A stretch of DNA of 64,000 nt from Candidatus Zixiibacteriota bacterium. Its GTDB lineage: Bacteria; Zixibacteria; MSB-5A5; GN15; PGXB01. The stretch lies in contig LS998015.1 in the NCBI GenBank assembly GCA_900498245.1, positions 2,641,648 through 2,705,647 on the forward strand. The letters are read 5' to 3'. A program made the position numbers and the translations under genes. Below, piece by piece: positions 27,302 to 37,132 of the stretch (position 1 is the first letter of the stretch; each line of letters opens with the position of its first letter). Below the pieces are notes generated by a model. The model was not told the origin of the DNA. It searched no databases and saw only the letters and a list, made by a program, of their open reading frames with translations.

Positions 27302-28789
27302 CTATAATTTCTTCCAGTGCATCAGCAAATCTATCAAGAGACGAACGCCGATGCCGGTGGCCCCTTTGGGAATATAGGGCCGTCCCGTTTTTTCGAGATC
27401 CACGGCCGCAATATCAATATGAACCCAGGGCCAATCGCCGATAAAATTCTCCAGAAAAGCCGTGGCGGTCAGGGTTCCTGCCGGACGTCCCCCTGAATTC
27501 TTGATATCCGCGATATTCGATTTTATCTGTTCCCGATATTCATCCCAGAGCGGCATTTCCCAGACTTTCTCCGCGGTGCGCTCCGAGGCCCCCCACAGCG
27601 CACCGATTAATTTCGAATTGTTCCCGATTATCGGTATGGCGGCGTGCCCGAGAACATAGAGGGCCGCCCCGGTTAAAGTGGCCATATCCAAGACCGCCTG
27701 AGGTTTGAACTTGTTGGCATAATCCAGGGCGTCGGCCAGAATCAATCTTCCTTCGGCATCGGTACTAATGATTTCGATCGTTTTTCCCTTCCGGGATTTG
27801 ACGATATCTCCCGGTTTAAGGGCCCGGCCCGACGGCATATTTTCCGCCAGGGGTACAAGCGCCACAATATTCATTGGCAATTTCAGACGGGCCGCCGCCG
27901 CAATGACCGAGAGCATAACTGCGCCGCCGGTCATATCGCCTTTCATCTCATCCATTTCTGCCGACGGCTTCAGGGATATCCCGCCGGAATCGAAAGTAAT
28001 TCCTTTTCCGATGAGGACAACCGGTTTTGAAGTCCCACCTCGACGATGCTCGAGAATGATGAAACGGGGGGGCTGATCCGAACCCTGGCCGACCGCCATG
28101 AGAGCCCCCATCTTCTCCGCCTTGATTCTCTTCTCATCGAGGACAGTGCATTTCAGCCCGTACTTCCGCGCCGCTGCTTTTGCTTCGAGCGCGAAAGAAT
28201 TCGGCGTTATCACATTGCCCGGATGCATGGCCAATCGACGGGCCATTATGACGCTTTCGGCGATGATTTCGCCCCTCTTTATCGCTTTTTCGAATCCTGA
28301 GATTTGCCCTGCCGATGCCCCATAAATGCTGACTGTGGCCAATTTGCTTTTGCCATTATTATTGTCTGTCTTGTAATCGAGCATGTTGAATCGGCCCAGT
28401 TGAAAACCTTCAATGATGGCCTGGGCCACATCGTCCTTTTCTCCTTGCCCGAGATAAAAAGCGACATCTTTCGATTTTTTTACCGCCGTCAGCCGCGAGG
28501 CCGTTCCGGCGGCCTGGCGAAAGCTGTCACTATTCACCTTTTTGTCTTCGCCCAACCCCACCAAAATTACTCTTGCGGAAAGTGCCGGTTTGCCCGGATA
28601 CAAGATAAACGTCTGATTGGATTTCCCGGTAAATTCCTCGGACGAGGCCGCATTTTTTATTACTCCTCCCAGAACTCTATCGAGTGATTTTAAGAGATCA
28701 TCCTTCCCGTAGCCATTTTCCCGGCAGAAGACAATCAGGGCGTCGGCCTTGATCTTCACTATATTTGATGCACGCGCCTGAAATTTCAT
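27302..28789 (-). CDS. pepA: Leucyl aminopeptidase (M17)
   Basis: 495 residues, full length for family M17. The C-terminal catalytic domain has GKGITFDSGGISLKPS, MKGDMTGGA and STDAEGRLILADAL, which supply the two-metal site and the catalytic Lys and Arg. The N-terminal domain (about 1-160) is the usual divergent half. The enzyme removes N-terminal residues from peptides in the cytosol. AAGGA precedes the ATG. It is the last gene of a minus-strand run miaB, pseudokinase, HDOD protein, pepA, with 98 nt between it and the HDOD gene. Confidence 0.95.
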   Translation of the reverse strand: MKFQARASNIVKIKADALIVFCRENGYGKDDLLKSLDRVLGGVIKNAASSEEFTGKSNQTFILYPGKPALSARVILVGLGEDKKVNSDSFRQAAGTASRLTAVKKSKDVAFYLGQGEKDDVAQAIIEGFQLGRFNMLDYKTDNNNGKSKLATVSIYGASAGQISGFEKAIKRGEIIAESVIMARRLAMHPGNVITPNSFALEAKAAARKYGLKCTVLDEKRIKAEKMGALMAVGQGSDQPPRFIILEHRRGGTSKPVVLIGKGITFDSGGISLKPSAEMDEMKGDMTGGAVMLSVIAAAARLKLPMNIVALVPLAENMPSGRALKPGDIVKSRKGKTIEIISTDAEGRLILADALDYANKFKPQAVLDMATLTGAALYVLGHAAIPIIGNNSKLIGALWGASERTAEKVWEMPLWDEYREQIKSNIADIKNSGGRPAGTLTATAFLENFIGDWPWVHIDIAAVDLEKTGRPYIPKGATGIGVRLLIDLLMHWKKL

Positions 28790-28887
28790 AGACTATCCTT
28801 TCCGCTTGAATTGAAATTCAAATTCATCACGAGTCAGGATAGGGGAATTTGGCGCTAATTACAAGGCAATTATCGCGGCACGAATCT

Positions 28888-30228
28888 TTACGAGGCCAGG
28901 TCTTTAATTCCCTTTTCGGCCTCAGCCGGAAGCACGATACCGGAGTCCTTCTGAAGCCGGGCCAGGCGCCGCTCCAGACGGTCATCGATATTCAGAATTT
29001 TGGATTGATCGTAAAATTCTATGGAATCGAGTGAATTTAAATCGGAGATCTCTTCCAGGACCGCCACAATCTTGTGCACCGAATGATCGATAATATCAAG
29101 CATTCGGGGAAGCATTTCCGCCAGTTCGGCGGGTGTCTTATGCTTGAGCGACATCCGTATCACCTGGGCATTTCCCGATATGGCCATGGAAGCGTTATTG
29201 ATATAGTGCGAAAGGGTCGATATCGCCACCTGCTTCGCCTCGAGCAATCCCCGTTCCCGTTCTTCGTCGAGGATTTTCCGGGTCAACTCCTGCCGTTCTT
29301 TGAACAGCCGTTGAATTGATATAAAGGTGGCAAATAATTCCTGATTGGCGCGGGCCAGGACCGTTTCGATATTTTCGACTTCGATGTCGGTGGAGCGGGC
29401 AAAAGCGGATACTTCTTTCGGGATACTCTGTGCGATATCGTTCAAGTGGTCGTCGCTGATATTCAGTTTCTTTGAAAGAACACTGATTTTGGCAATTTTG
29501 TCCTCTATATAACTTTGCCCGACCGGTAGAATTTCGTGGTTCAAAGCGACCGCCAGAAGAAGGATTTCGTCTAATCGGCTTATTTCCTGACGGCCGGGGA
29601 AGTGATGATGGCCTATGGCCGAGGCGATTTCATTGGGGAGGCGCCATCTTGCGGCAATGAGCGACCCTGCTTCAGGATGAGTGGCGCCGAAGACCTTCTT
29701 TTCTGCTTCCAGAATCGAGCCGGTTTTGGACGCCTCGGCAAGAGCCATACGATACTCCGCGGGATGATGATGCAGAAAATACAAAAGGCCTATTTCATGA
29801 AGAAGACCGCAGGTAAAGGCATTTTCCGGCGCTTTGTAATTGCAGGCCATGGCCAGCTTCCGGCAGGTTACCGCCACCGATATCAAGTTGCTGTATAGAG
29901 CCGGCACATCAATGCCGACGCTGTTTTTCGGATTATCCTTTGAAAAAAGCGCCGCCGAGAGGGCCAGGCATTTGACCGTTGTAAGGCCCAGGAGCATCAC
30001 GGCCTGATTAATGCTGTTGACTTTGTGACTCAAGCCATAGAAAGGGGAGTTGGCAATTTTTAAAAGACGGCCCGTCAGGGCCGGATCTTCGCCGATTATG
30101 TCGGATATGGAATCAATGCTGATTTCGTCTTTGGCCGCTGACTCGAGGACTCTCATAACTGCCTGAGGCAGGGCCATCAGTTCATTATTCCGCGTAATTT
30201 CACCGGCAACATCTATCTTTGGAGGCAA
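28888..30228 (-). CDS. HDOD-domain protein with histidine-kinase-like dimerisation helix
   Basis: 446 residues from a TTG start with AGGAG 9 nt upstream. Residues 15-215 form an HDOD domain (LTGRLLKIANSPFYGL, GLLHEIGLLYF). The phosphodiesterase metal motif is not intact, as is normal for HDOD. Residues about 285-335 are probably coiled coil. Residues 335-385 read STLSHYINNASMAISGNAQVI and resemble a kinase phosphoacceptor helix with H341, but no ATPase domain follows. HDOD proteins are signalling scaffolds of unclear chemistry. The upstream neighbour is the GAF/receiver pseudokinase, so the pair may form one signalling unit (inference). Confidence 0.85.
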   Translation of the reverse strand: MPPKIDVAGEITRNNELMALPQAVMRVLESAAKDEISIDSISDIIGEDPALTGRLLKIANSPFYGLSHKVNSINQAVMLLGLTTVKCLALSAALFSKDNPKNSVGIDVPALYSNLISVAVTCRKLAMACNYKAPENAFTCGLLHEIGLLYFLHHHPAEYRMALAEASKTGSILEAEKKVFGATHPEAGSLIAARWRLPNEIASAIGHHHFPGRQEISRLDEILLLAVALNHEILPVGQSYIEDKIAKISVLSKKLNISDDHLNDIAQSIPKEVSAFARSTDIEVENIETVLARANQELFATFISIQRLFKERQELTRKILDEERERGLLEAKQVAISTLSHYINNASMAISGNAQVIRMSLKHKTPAELAEMLPRMLDIIDHSVHKIVAVLEEISDLNSLDSIEFYDQSKILNIDDRLERRLARLQKDSGIVLPAEAEKGIKDLAS

Positions 30229-30299
30229 GGCAGTATTCTCCTATCTTTGGCTGTATTATCGGAAACTGGTGTGAAAACTGAATGATTGGGGAAAGGGAA

Positions 30300-33209
30300 T
30301 TATGCCTTGGAAGCTTTTATTTGCTCAATTAGGTCCGACAACTGCTCCAGGCGAAAGGGCTTGTTTAAAAGATATTTGACCCCGGCCTCTTCCAGTTTCC
30401 TGCCGTCAACCGTTACCCCCCAGCCGGTAATGATTATAATTGGAGTATCCGGAGATATTTTCTTTATCCGGCCGGACAGTTCCAGACCGGACATACCGGG
30501 CATAACGAGGTCGGCAATAACAATATCGGGCCGGTGTGCTTCAAACACTACCAGTCCATCCGTCCCATTGCGAGCCGTCAATATCCGGTATCCGATCGAT
30601 TGGCACATTGCCGCCAGAAGTTCCAAAATGACTACTTGATCATCGACAGCCAGAATTGTCAACGCTCTTTCGCCATTTAACCTGTCGTCTGCGGTGGCGG
30701 TGCCCGAAGACAAACGGAACCGAAAGGAATAATAGGATGGCGTTTGACTGAACTTATCGAAAGCGAATTCGCCGTTAAACAAAATCAGTTGGGTCATAAA
30801 GGCGGCATTTTTCAAGTCCCCCTCGACATCACGGGGAGCCAGAAATCGTCCGAACCCCGCGACCGCCTCGACCGGGGGAAAATTTTTGCGATGGCGGGAA
30901 ATATCCAGATAAAGGTAATCGGCTTTTTGATAGGTATTGAAAGTGATGATTTCATCTTCCCCGGTGCCGGCTGTAAAGGCCCGGCTGAAACTTTCCAGAA
31001 AGCGGTCGAATATTTCTCGGTCAAAGGGTATCGGCGCGGCATCATTCAGATTCAGATGCACCTCGAAGGGGCGCCCGGAAATCATGTATAGATCGCCCGA
31101 TATCCTGTTTCGGGTCAGGTGCTCTTTAATCGCCGTGCCGATGTCGGTCCGGCTCTTTTCCGCCGCCGGGATTTCCCCGGTTTCCGGGACGGAAGATCTT
31201 ATCCTATCGGCCATTTTCCGTGATGATTTCAAAATGGCGTCCAGAGCCGCGCCGGTTTCGCCGGACATGTTGGGATCGCGCCGCGCCAGTTGACAAAAGC
31301 CGCTTATCGCCGCCAGGTCGTTATTCAAATCGTTAATTATATCGTTCGTTAATAATGATTCCCCTGATGACACCGCCCTTTGGCCGATAGTTCGGGTCTT
31401 CAATATTTCAAGGCGGAGATTCAAAAGACCGACCAGGACCGAAATAAGTCGATGCCATTCGATGTTTTCCGAGGGACTATCATCAAAACCGAAAACTTCC
31501 ATAAAATACTCCGCCTGCTCACCCATGAATATTGGGTAACCGGCATGCATGGCGGGCCGCCGTCGTTCGCCAAAAAGCCCGAACAGGATATTCCGATTAT
31601 CCTCATCGTATCTCCCCAGACTCTCCGCAACCGCCTCTACCCCAATATGAATCTCGCCGTTCTTTATGATGGCCGCCTGTCCCGGGAGCCCCTCGCCCAG
31701 AGCCACCGATAAGTCATTCAATCCTTCGCCGGAAGCGTTGGAATAGACGGCCCGGTAACTCTCCTGCTGTTTTCTGTAAAGTATAAATATCGACTGCGGT
31801 AGGGCAGTTCGGGTCGCCTCACTGACGAACTCTTTTAAATCTTTCTCTATTTCGACTTCTGAAAGTTTCATCCGCAGGACGCGGCTGATTATCTCATAAC
31901 TCCGGCCGCGGGTTTCGTCGGCCGATTTTATAATTGCATTTCCGGCCGCCATGCCGGCCATACCGGCGACCAGCTCCAGCAACTTGAGGTCATCTTCCCC
32001 GGGATGCATCGCTCCGCCGCCGTTGCGCAATAAGAGAGCCGGCCCCTTCGATCCGCAGGGGAATAGGAGTGAAGATCGTGCAATATAGGGATGGCCCGAT
32101 TCGTCGGTGGCCTCCTGATTGAGGATGACCGGCTTGCTTTTCGCGATTGCACCAAGCAGAGCCGCCTGGAAACTCTCGGAAAATCCGTCAACCGTAGCGG
32201 TCCCGCCAAACACCTGAAGATGACCGTTTATCAATCCGAGGAGCCACACCTCTTCGGCGTCAAGCAATCCCAGACAACGCTCGGCAAATTTCTCGGGGGT
32301 CGGAATCTCGGTCCCCGGTTTTATAATCTTGTGCAGTTTTTCGTAAAATCCCTCGAGGCGAAAACGGCGCTGTTCCAATTCGCGCTGGCTCTTACCAAGA
32401 TCCCGCCCCAGTCTATTTACTTCAATTTTTTCCGATAGCCAGTTGACAATCGGCCCCAGTATTGTCAGGTATTCTCGGGAAAATCGCCCCTCATCCTCCG
32501 CAAATAGAAGGAGGGCGCCGAGTTTGTTCCGCCCCGAAATCAGAGGCATGACCAAAATAGAATGGAAACGGGAGGCCGCCAATTGGGCTTTACCTCCAAG
32601 GCGGCGAAAATCGGCGGAGAGGGCCGGCGCTTCTTCCTCTACCGCCTCGCTCACCAGATTGCGCCCGTAGGGATAATATTCAAGAAGGGAGACTTCATCT
32701 TTGGAAAGCCCCGAAGCCGTGGTCAGGACGAATTGCCTTTGCGTCCGATTCAATAAAAAGATCGCCCCGGCATCCTCGCCCAATCCGCCGAGAAGCGTCT
32801 TTAGTACTCTTTCCAGGAGTTCGGCCATTGGAAACGGTTCCCGGCTGTCCTGCTGAAGATTATCTAGTAAGCGATATTTTTCCAGTTGATTGGCCACTTC
32901 CAGGTCACGGTCCCCGAAATAGCTGAAATGCAAGGCCAGGCCGACAGTTGTCAAGACTGCGCCGAGGATCAGCAAAATAAATTTGGCGATTTCGATCGCT
33001 TGATAAATATTTTGAAGGAACCAATTCGGATAGCCGGAAAAATGCTGAAGAAAATTGACCCCCGCCGCCAGTGACAGCAGGGACAGGCCGATCAACAGGT
33101 ATCCCCGGCCCGCGGCTTGAGATACCAGAACCTTCAGTCGATAGACCAAAAATAGGGAAAGCCCAACCACCGTCAGTAATCCCAATGCTGACAACATTAA
33201 CCCGGCCAT
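30300..33209 (-). CDS. Membrane multi-GAF pseudo-histidine kinase with C-terminal receiver domain
   Basis: 969 residues from ATG 33209, 2 nt after the miaB stop. Three transmembrane helices lie in residues 1-97, followed by a GAF domain at about 125-260 and two GAF-like regions at about 300-430 and 440-600. A phosphoacceptor-like helix reads NDIINDLNNDLAAISG, where the expected His is N626. The following ATPase-like region (about 685-835) lacks clear N, G1 and G2 boxes. Residues 850-969 form an intact receiver domain with D900, the Thr in IIIITGW and K950. It probably senses small ligands or redox and receives phosphate rather than autophosphorylating. Confidence 0.87.
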   Translation of the reverse strand: MAGLMLSALGLLTVVGLSLFLVYRLKVLVSQAAGRGYLLIGLSLLSLAAGVNFLQHFSGYPNWFLQNIYQAIEIAKFILLILGAVLTTVGLALHFSYFGDRDLEVANQLEKYRLLDNLQQDSREPFPMAELLERVLKTLLGGLGEDAGAIFLLNRTQRQFVLTTASGLSKDEVSLLEYYPYGRNLVSEAVEEEAPALSADFRRLGGKAQLAASRFHSILVMPLISGRNKLGALLLFAEDEGRFSREYLTILGPIVNWLSEKIEVNRLGRDLGKSQRELEQRRFRLEGFYEKLHKIIKPGTEIPTPEKFAERCLGLLDAEEVWLLGLINGHLQVFGGTATVDGFSESFQAALLGAIAKSKPVILNQEATDESGHPYIARSSLLFPCGSKGPALLLRNGGGAMHPGEDDLKLLELVAGMAGMAAGNAIIKSADETRGRSYEIISRVLRMKLSEVEIEKDLKEFVSEATRTALPQSIFILYRKQQESYRAVYSNASGEGLNDLSVALGEGLPGQAAIIKNGEIHIGVEAVAESLGRYDEDNRNILFGLFGERRRPAMHAGYPIFMGEQAEYFMEVFGFDDSPSENIEWHRLISVLVGLLNLRLEILKTRTIGQRAVSSGESLLTNDIINDLNNDLAAISGFCQLARRDPNMSGETGAALDAILKSSRKMADRIRSSVPETGEIPAAEKSRTDIGTAIKEHLTRNRISGDLYMISGRPFEVHLNLNDAAPIPFDREIFDRFLESFSRAFTAGTGEDEIITFNTYQKADYLYLDISRHRKNFPPVEAVAGFGRFLAPRDVEGDLKNAAFMTQLILFNGEFAFDKFSQTPSYYSFRFRLSSGTATADDRLNGERALTILAVDDQVVILELLAAMCQSIGYRILTARNGTDGLVVFEAHRPDIVIADLVMPGMSGLELSGRIKKISPDTPIIIITGWGVTVDGRKLEEAGVKYLLNKPFRLEQLSDLIEQIKASKA

Positions 33210-33211
33210 AA

Positions 33212-34513
33212 TCAGATTTCTTTCTCCCCATGGAGGGTCCAACTGTCCGCTTCGGTGATGCGGATATTTTGAATCGTACCTATCATCGCGGCCTCGCCTA
33301 CAAAGAGAACCGTCTTAAATCCCTCAGTTTTCCCCTTCAGCAGGGTATCGCTCCTTCGGGAGAATCCATCGACGAGCACTTGTCGCGTCCGACCGATTTC
33401 TTCCTGATTTTTCTCATAGGAGATCTTTTTCTGGAGATTTATTAATTTTGTCAGGCGTCGGATTTTCTCTTGTTCCGGAACATCATCATCGAACCGATAT
33501 GCCGCTGTCCCCTCCCTCGGAGAGTAACGGAACATGAACGCCGAATCGAAACGTATTTTCTCCGCCGCCTCCAGAGTCATCTGAAACTCCTCTTCGGTTT
33601 CCGACGGAAAACCGACAATCAGATCGGTCGTCAGGGAAATATCGGGGACGGCGCCTCGCAATTTCGAAACCAGACTGGAATAATGATCAAATGTATAGCG
33701 GCGCCCCATTCGCTTAAGAATTCGATCCGAACCGGACTGAAGCGGTAAGTGAAGGTGTGCCATCATCTTCGGCTCGGAGGCAAGGACCGAAATTAATTCC
33801 TCGGATAAATCCTTCGGGTGCGATGTCATGAATCGGATTCTTTTAATTCCCGTTTCCCCTGCGATCTTTTTCAAAAGACCCGCAAATGAGAGGTCGTCGC
33901 TCCTGTAAGAATTGACATTCTGTCCCAAAAGCATGATTTCAAGAACACCGTCGGAAACAAGGCCCTTAATCTGGCTCACGATTTCATCGGCCGGATAGGA
34001 TCGTTCTTCGCCGCGAACGTATGGCACGATGCAATAGGTGCAGAAGTTCCCGCAACCCCGCGAAATGGTCACATAGGCCGTATATCGGCTGTCCCGGACC
34101 GGCGTGATACTCTCAATTTCCTCGTGGCCGAATTCGGTATAGACCTGTGGGGTTCCATTGCTATTCTCAAGAATCCTGGGAAGATTGAACATCTGATCTG
34201 TTCCCAGGACAATATCGACATAAGGGGCCTGCGCCACTATGCGGTCCCCCAACCTCTGGGCCATGCATCCGACAACGGCGATTTTTTTGTGCGGCTCGCG
34301 GTTTTTCAGGCCACAGAGTTCTCCAAGGCGGCCAAAGACTCGTTCTTCGGCTTTTTCCCGCACGGAACAGGTATTAAGGATGATTATATCCGCTTCGACC
34401 TCATTTTCGGCCGGCCGATAGCCCCGGGCATTGAGGACGGCCGCCAGAACGCCGGAATCGGCCAGATTCATCTGACAGCCGAATGTCACGATCTTATAAC
34501 TTTTATCGTTCAT
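33212..34513 (-). CDS. miaB: tRNA-2-methylthio-N6-dimethylallyladenosine synthase
   Basis: 433 residues from ATG 34513. A longer upstream frame adds 48 residues without family similarity. The N-terminal MTTase domain carries C13, C49 and C83 for one [4Fe-4S] cluster. The radical-SAM motif is C154, C158 and C161 (GCGNFCTYCIVPYVRGEE), nearly the E. coli positions. RFMTSHPKD and a C-terminal TRAM region (about 370-430) complete the family layout. The enzyme adds methylthio to i6A37 in tRNAs. It leads a minus-strand operon and has a weak ribosome binding site. Confidence 0.95.
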   Translation of the reverse strand: MNDKSYKIVTFGCQMNLADSGVLAAVLNARGYRPAENEVEADIIILNTCSVREKAEERVFGRLGELCGLKNREPHKKIAVVGCMAQRLGDRIVAQAPYVDIVLGTDQMFNLPRILENSNGTPQVYTEFGHEEIESITPVRDSRYTAYVTISRGCGNFCTYCIVPYVRGEERSYPADEIVSQIKGLVSDGVLEIMLLGQNVNSYRSDDLSFAGLLKKIAGETGIKRIRFMTSHPKDLSEELISVLASEPKMMAHLHLPLQSGSDRILKRMGRRYTFDHYSSLVSKLRGAVPDISLTTDLIVGFPSETEEEFQMTLEAAEKIRFDSAFMFRYSPREGTAAYRFDDDVPEQEKIRRLTKLINLQKKISYEKNQEEIGRTRQVLVDGFSRRSDTLLKGKTEGFKTVLFVGEAAMIGTIQNIRITEADSWTLHGEKEI

Positions 34514-34628
34514 TCCAATTTTACCGAACGCTGCTGTTTTCGGCGAGTAAATTATCCGCAAAGGATAAAATAAGAATTCTCGTCGCCTTGGCAATGTAAA
34601 TATTCGATCGGGTCGTAGGGAAACCATT

Positions 34629-34655
34629 AAAAAAGGCGGCCCGGAAGGACCGCCC
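34629..34655 (-). terminator. Terminator of the M1 peptidase gene
   Basis: On the minus strand GGCGGTCC / GGGCCGCC with a TTCC loop is followed by six T (complement of A 34629-34634), 27 nt after the stop at 34682. Confidence 0.88.
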
Positions 34656-34681
34656 AAGAAGATTCCTATCCAAGGAAGCCA

Positions 34682-36913
34682 TTAAGAGACACAGCCCAGA
34701 AGCGGCACCGGACCACTCTTGTAAAGATAATTTATCAGATAACTTACATCCAAAATATTGATTGTACAATTCCGATCGGGATCGGCCTGATTCATTATTG
34801 CGGGAGCCGCCCCCGATTTATAAAGATAATTAATAAGAAATGCGACATCCAGAATATTGATGATCCCGTTGTTGTCGGCATCGCCGGCAGTAAAAGGAGA
34901 TTTGGCGATGGTCATGGAAAAGTCAATCGAATCGGCGTAAGAACTGTACTGATCCTTGGCCTTAATTTTGAAACTGAATGTGCCGTAGTTGGTCGGCGTT
35001 CCGAAAATCACCCCGGTATTGGCGTCAAGCAATAATCCGCTCGGAAATGTTCCCGATAACAGTGAATAAGTGTTGGTCCCGGAACCGCCGCGCGAAACGA
35101 TAGAATCCTCGTAACTTTGATACTGCTCTCCCGAATCGAGAGGGAAAGGAATAATATGCATGGTCCAATTCGATTTGGTGGCCGCTTTAAGAATCCAAAC
35201 CTCCGGATCAAGTGTAATATCGGTGGCGGCCTTATCGGTTTTCACTATGTATGTTGTCCGTTTGGAGTCGTTGAAAAGATTTTGAGTGGCGGTGTCGCCC
35301 GGTCCGTAAGTAAAGAGAAAATCAACCGGCATGGAAAAAACCGAAGGGGGAGTGGTCTGGCCCTGTTCCACGTACAGAAAATTCCAGTATTTATTATCCG
35401 TGGGATCAAGCTCGCTCATGAAGGTATAAACGTATCGCGGACGATAGGTCCCGTAAATCCATTCCTGAAAGAAATAATCCAGATCTTTTCCCGATATGCT
35501 TTCGCACAGATTCTTGAACTGCTCAGTCGTGACATCTTTATACTGATAGGCGCTGCTGTAATAGTCCCGCAAAATATTGAAGAAGGTGTCGTCGCCGACG
35601 ATATGCCTTAACATATGGAGGACCCAGGCCGCTTTGTCGTATACAATATTGCCGAAGATGTTATCGACATTAGTGGTATCGTAGATATAGATGGATCCTC
35701 CGCCGGTGAAGTCCATCCCCGTCATATAACTGTGGTAGGCGGCATCGCCGTTCTTCACCTCATAATAAAGGGCCTCGCAATATGACGCGAATCCTTCGTT
35801 CAACCAGATCTCGTGCCAGTTATTGCAGGTTATCATATCGCCCCACCACTGATGGGATAATTCGTGCACCACGACCGGTTCGTAAAAGCCGAACCAACCT
35901 CCCGAAAGAGATGTGCAGGTCTGATGCTCCATGCCGCCGCCCCATTGAAAATTGGCGTGACCATATTTCTCGCGGACAAAGGGATACTGACCGAAGAGAC
36001 CGGAGTAAACGCTCAAGGCATAAGGTGTTATTCCCTGCCAATTGGTCAAAGCCGTGGCATATTGATCGGGATAAACATGATATACGATCGGCATGGAATC
36101 GCTTGGTCCATAGTGATACCATTCCTCGAACACCGTGTATTTCGACATGGCCACCGAGAATAAATAGGTGGCAATCGGATACCGCACCTGATAATTAAAG
36201 GTCCATGTACCGTCGCCGTGTCTCGTGGTATCGATTAGAGTTCCATTGGAGGCGCAATAAAGAGCCGTATCACAGGTCACAAAAATATCGAGCGAGTCGG
36301 CCTTGTCATCGGAGCGATCCTTGCACGGCCACCAGGTATGAGCCAGGTACGGTTCTGACAGAGAAGTAACCACGGGGATGCCGTTTCTTGATGTAAAGAA
36401 GAATCCCTGAAATCCCCCGGTTTGAGGTGTTCCGTGATAGCGCACTGTAAATTCAAATGTCTCATCAAGATTGTATGTTTTATCCAACTGCACAGTTAAA
36501 GAATACCCCGTAAAGGAGTAATTTAGTCTTTGTCCCGACGGCAGATAGACAGAATCAATGGTCAGAGTGGCGTCGAAATCGACGCCCACTGTATCCAGGC
36601 CATTTACTAGAGACTTGGCTGCCATACTCACGTTACCGTATAAAATTTGACTCGGGACATTAACTTTAAGTTCAATTCGGTAATAATTCACATCGTAGTC
36701 AGTCTGATTATAAAGCATGGGTGTTGCCATCGACATAGCCTGCCGAAACTTGGTTACCTGTTCAGCTTTGGCCTGACCCATAATTGTGTGAAGTTGGGCC
36801 GGGGTCAGCCCGGGGGGCGGTTCCGAGCCGGAGTCCGGGATTTGGGCAAAAAGAGGCGATGACGTTAAAGTGAGGATTAATAAAATGACGGACACAGATG
36901 CGCTTAATTTCAT
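34682..36913 (-). CDS. Secreted M1-family aminopeptidase with putative-Ig and dockerin domains
   Basis: 743 residues. Residues 1-23 form a signal peptide (VILLILTLTSSPLFAQ). The gluzincin site is H350-E-L-S-H354 with the third zinc ligand E373 (LNEGFASYCE). GGMEH at 326-330 replaces the usual GAMEN exopeptidase motif. Residues about 600-670 resemble a putative-Ig repeat (YSLLSGTFPSGLLLDANTGVIFGTPTNYG). The last 70 residues are two dockerin-type repeats (GDADNNGIINILDVAFLINYLYK). It should cleave N-terminal residues of extracellular peptides. It has its own terminator and no close co-transcribed neighbour. Confidence 0.92.
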   Translation of the reverse strand: MKLSASVSVILLILTLTSSPLFAQIPDSGSEPPPGLTPAQLHTIMGQAKAEQVTKFRQAMSMATPMLYNQTDYDVNYYRIELKVNVPSQILYGNVSMAAKSLVNGLDTVGVDFDATLTIDSVYLPSGQRLNYSFTGYSLTVQLDKTYNLDETFEFTVRYHGTPQTGGFQGFFFTSRNGIPVVTSLSEPYLAHTWWPCKDRSDDKADSLDIFVTCDTALYCASNGTLIDTTRHGDGTWTFNYQVRYPIATYLFSVAMSKYTVFEEWYHYGPSDSMPIVYHVYPDQYATALTNWQGITPYALSVYSGLFGQYPFVREKYGHANFQWGGGMEHQTCTSLSGGWFGFYEPVVVHELSHQWWGDMITCNNWHEIWLNEGFASYCEALYYEVKNGDAAYHSYMTGMDFTGGGSIYIYDTTNVDNIFGNIVYDKAAWVLHMLRHIVGDDTFFNILRDYYSSAYQYKDVTTEQFKNLCESISGKDLDYFFQEWIYGTYRPRYVYTFMSELDPTDNKYWNFLYVEQGQTTPPSVFSMPVDFLFTYGPGDTATQNLFNDSKRTTYIVKTDKAATDITLDPEVWILKAATKSNWTMHIIPFPLDSGEQYQSYEDSIVSRGGSGTNTYSLLSGTFPSGLLLDANTGVIFGTPTNYGTFSFKIKAKDQYSSYADSIDFSMTIAKSPFTAGDADNNGIINILDVAFLINYLYKSGAAPAIMNQADPDRNCTINILDVSYLINYLYKSGPVPLLGCVS

Positions 36914-36975
36914 AATGGGCCTTTACTTATGAGTTGTTCACATTTTTCTGCCGCAAGTAAATGTAGTAACAATAT

Positions 36976-37003
36976 AACATACTCCCAATTATCGGATTGT
37001 CAA
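36976..37003 (-). promoter_or_regulatory. Possible promoter of the M1 peptidase gene
   Basis: On the minus strand TTGACA (36998-37003), 16 bp, TATGTT (36976-36981). The -10 is weak. Confidence 0.5.
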
Positions 37004-37078
37004 GGACTTCTATTAGCGAAGCGGGCCGTTCGCCTCCAATTTGTCCGCCAAAGGGGACTACCTTTGTCCCACTTATTA

Positions 37079-37107
37079 AAAATGCCGTCCTTTTGAGACG
37101 GCATTTT
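37079..37107 (-). terminator. Terminator of the BACON/dockerin protein gene
   Basis: 11-bp stem AAAATGCCGTC / GACGGCATTTT with a 7-nt loop. On the minus strand the stem is followed by further T before AATAAG. It lies 26 nt after the stop at 37133. Confidence 0.8.
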
Positions 37108-37132
37108 ATTAAATTAGCGTGGTTTGCCACGG

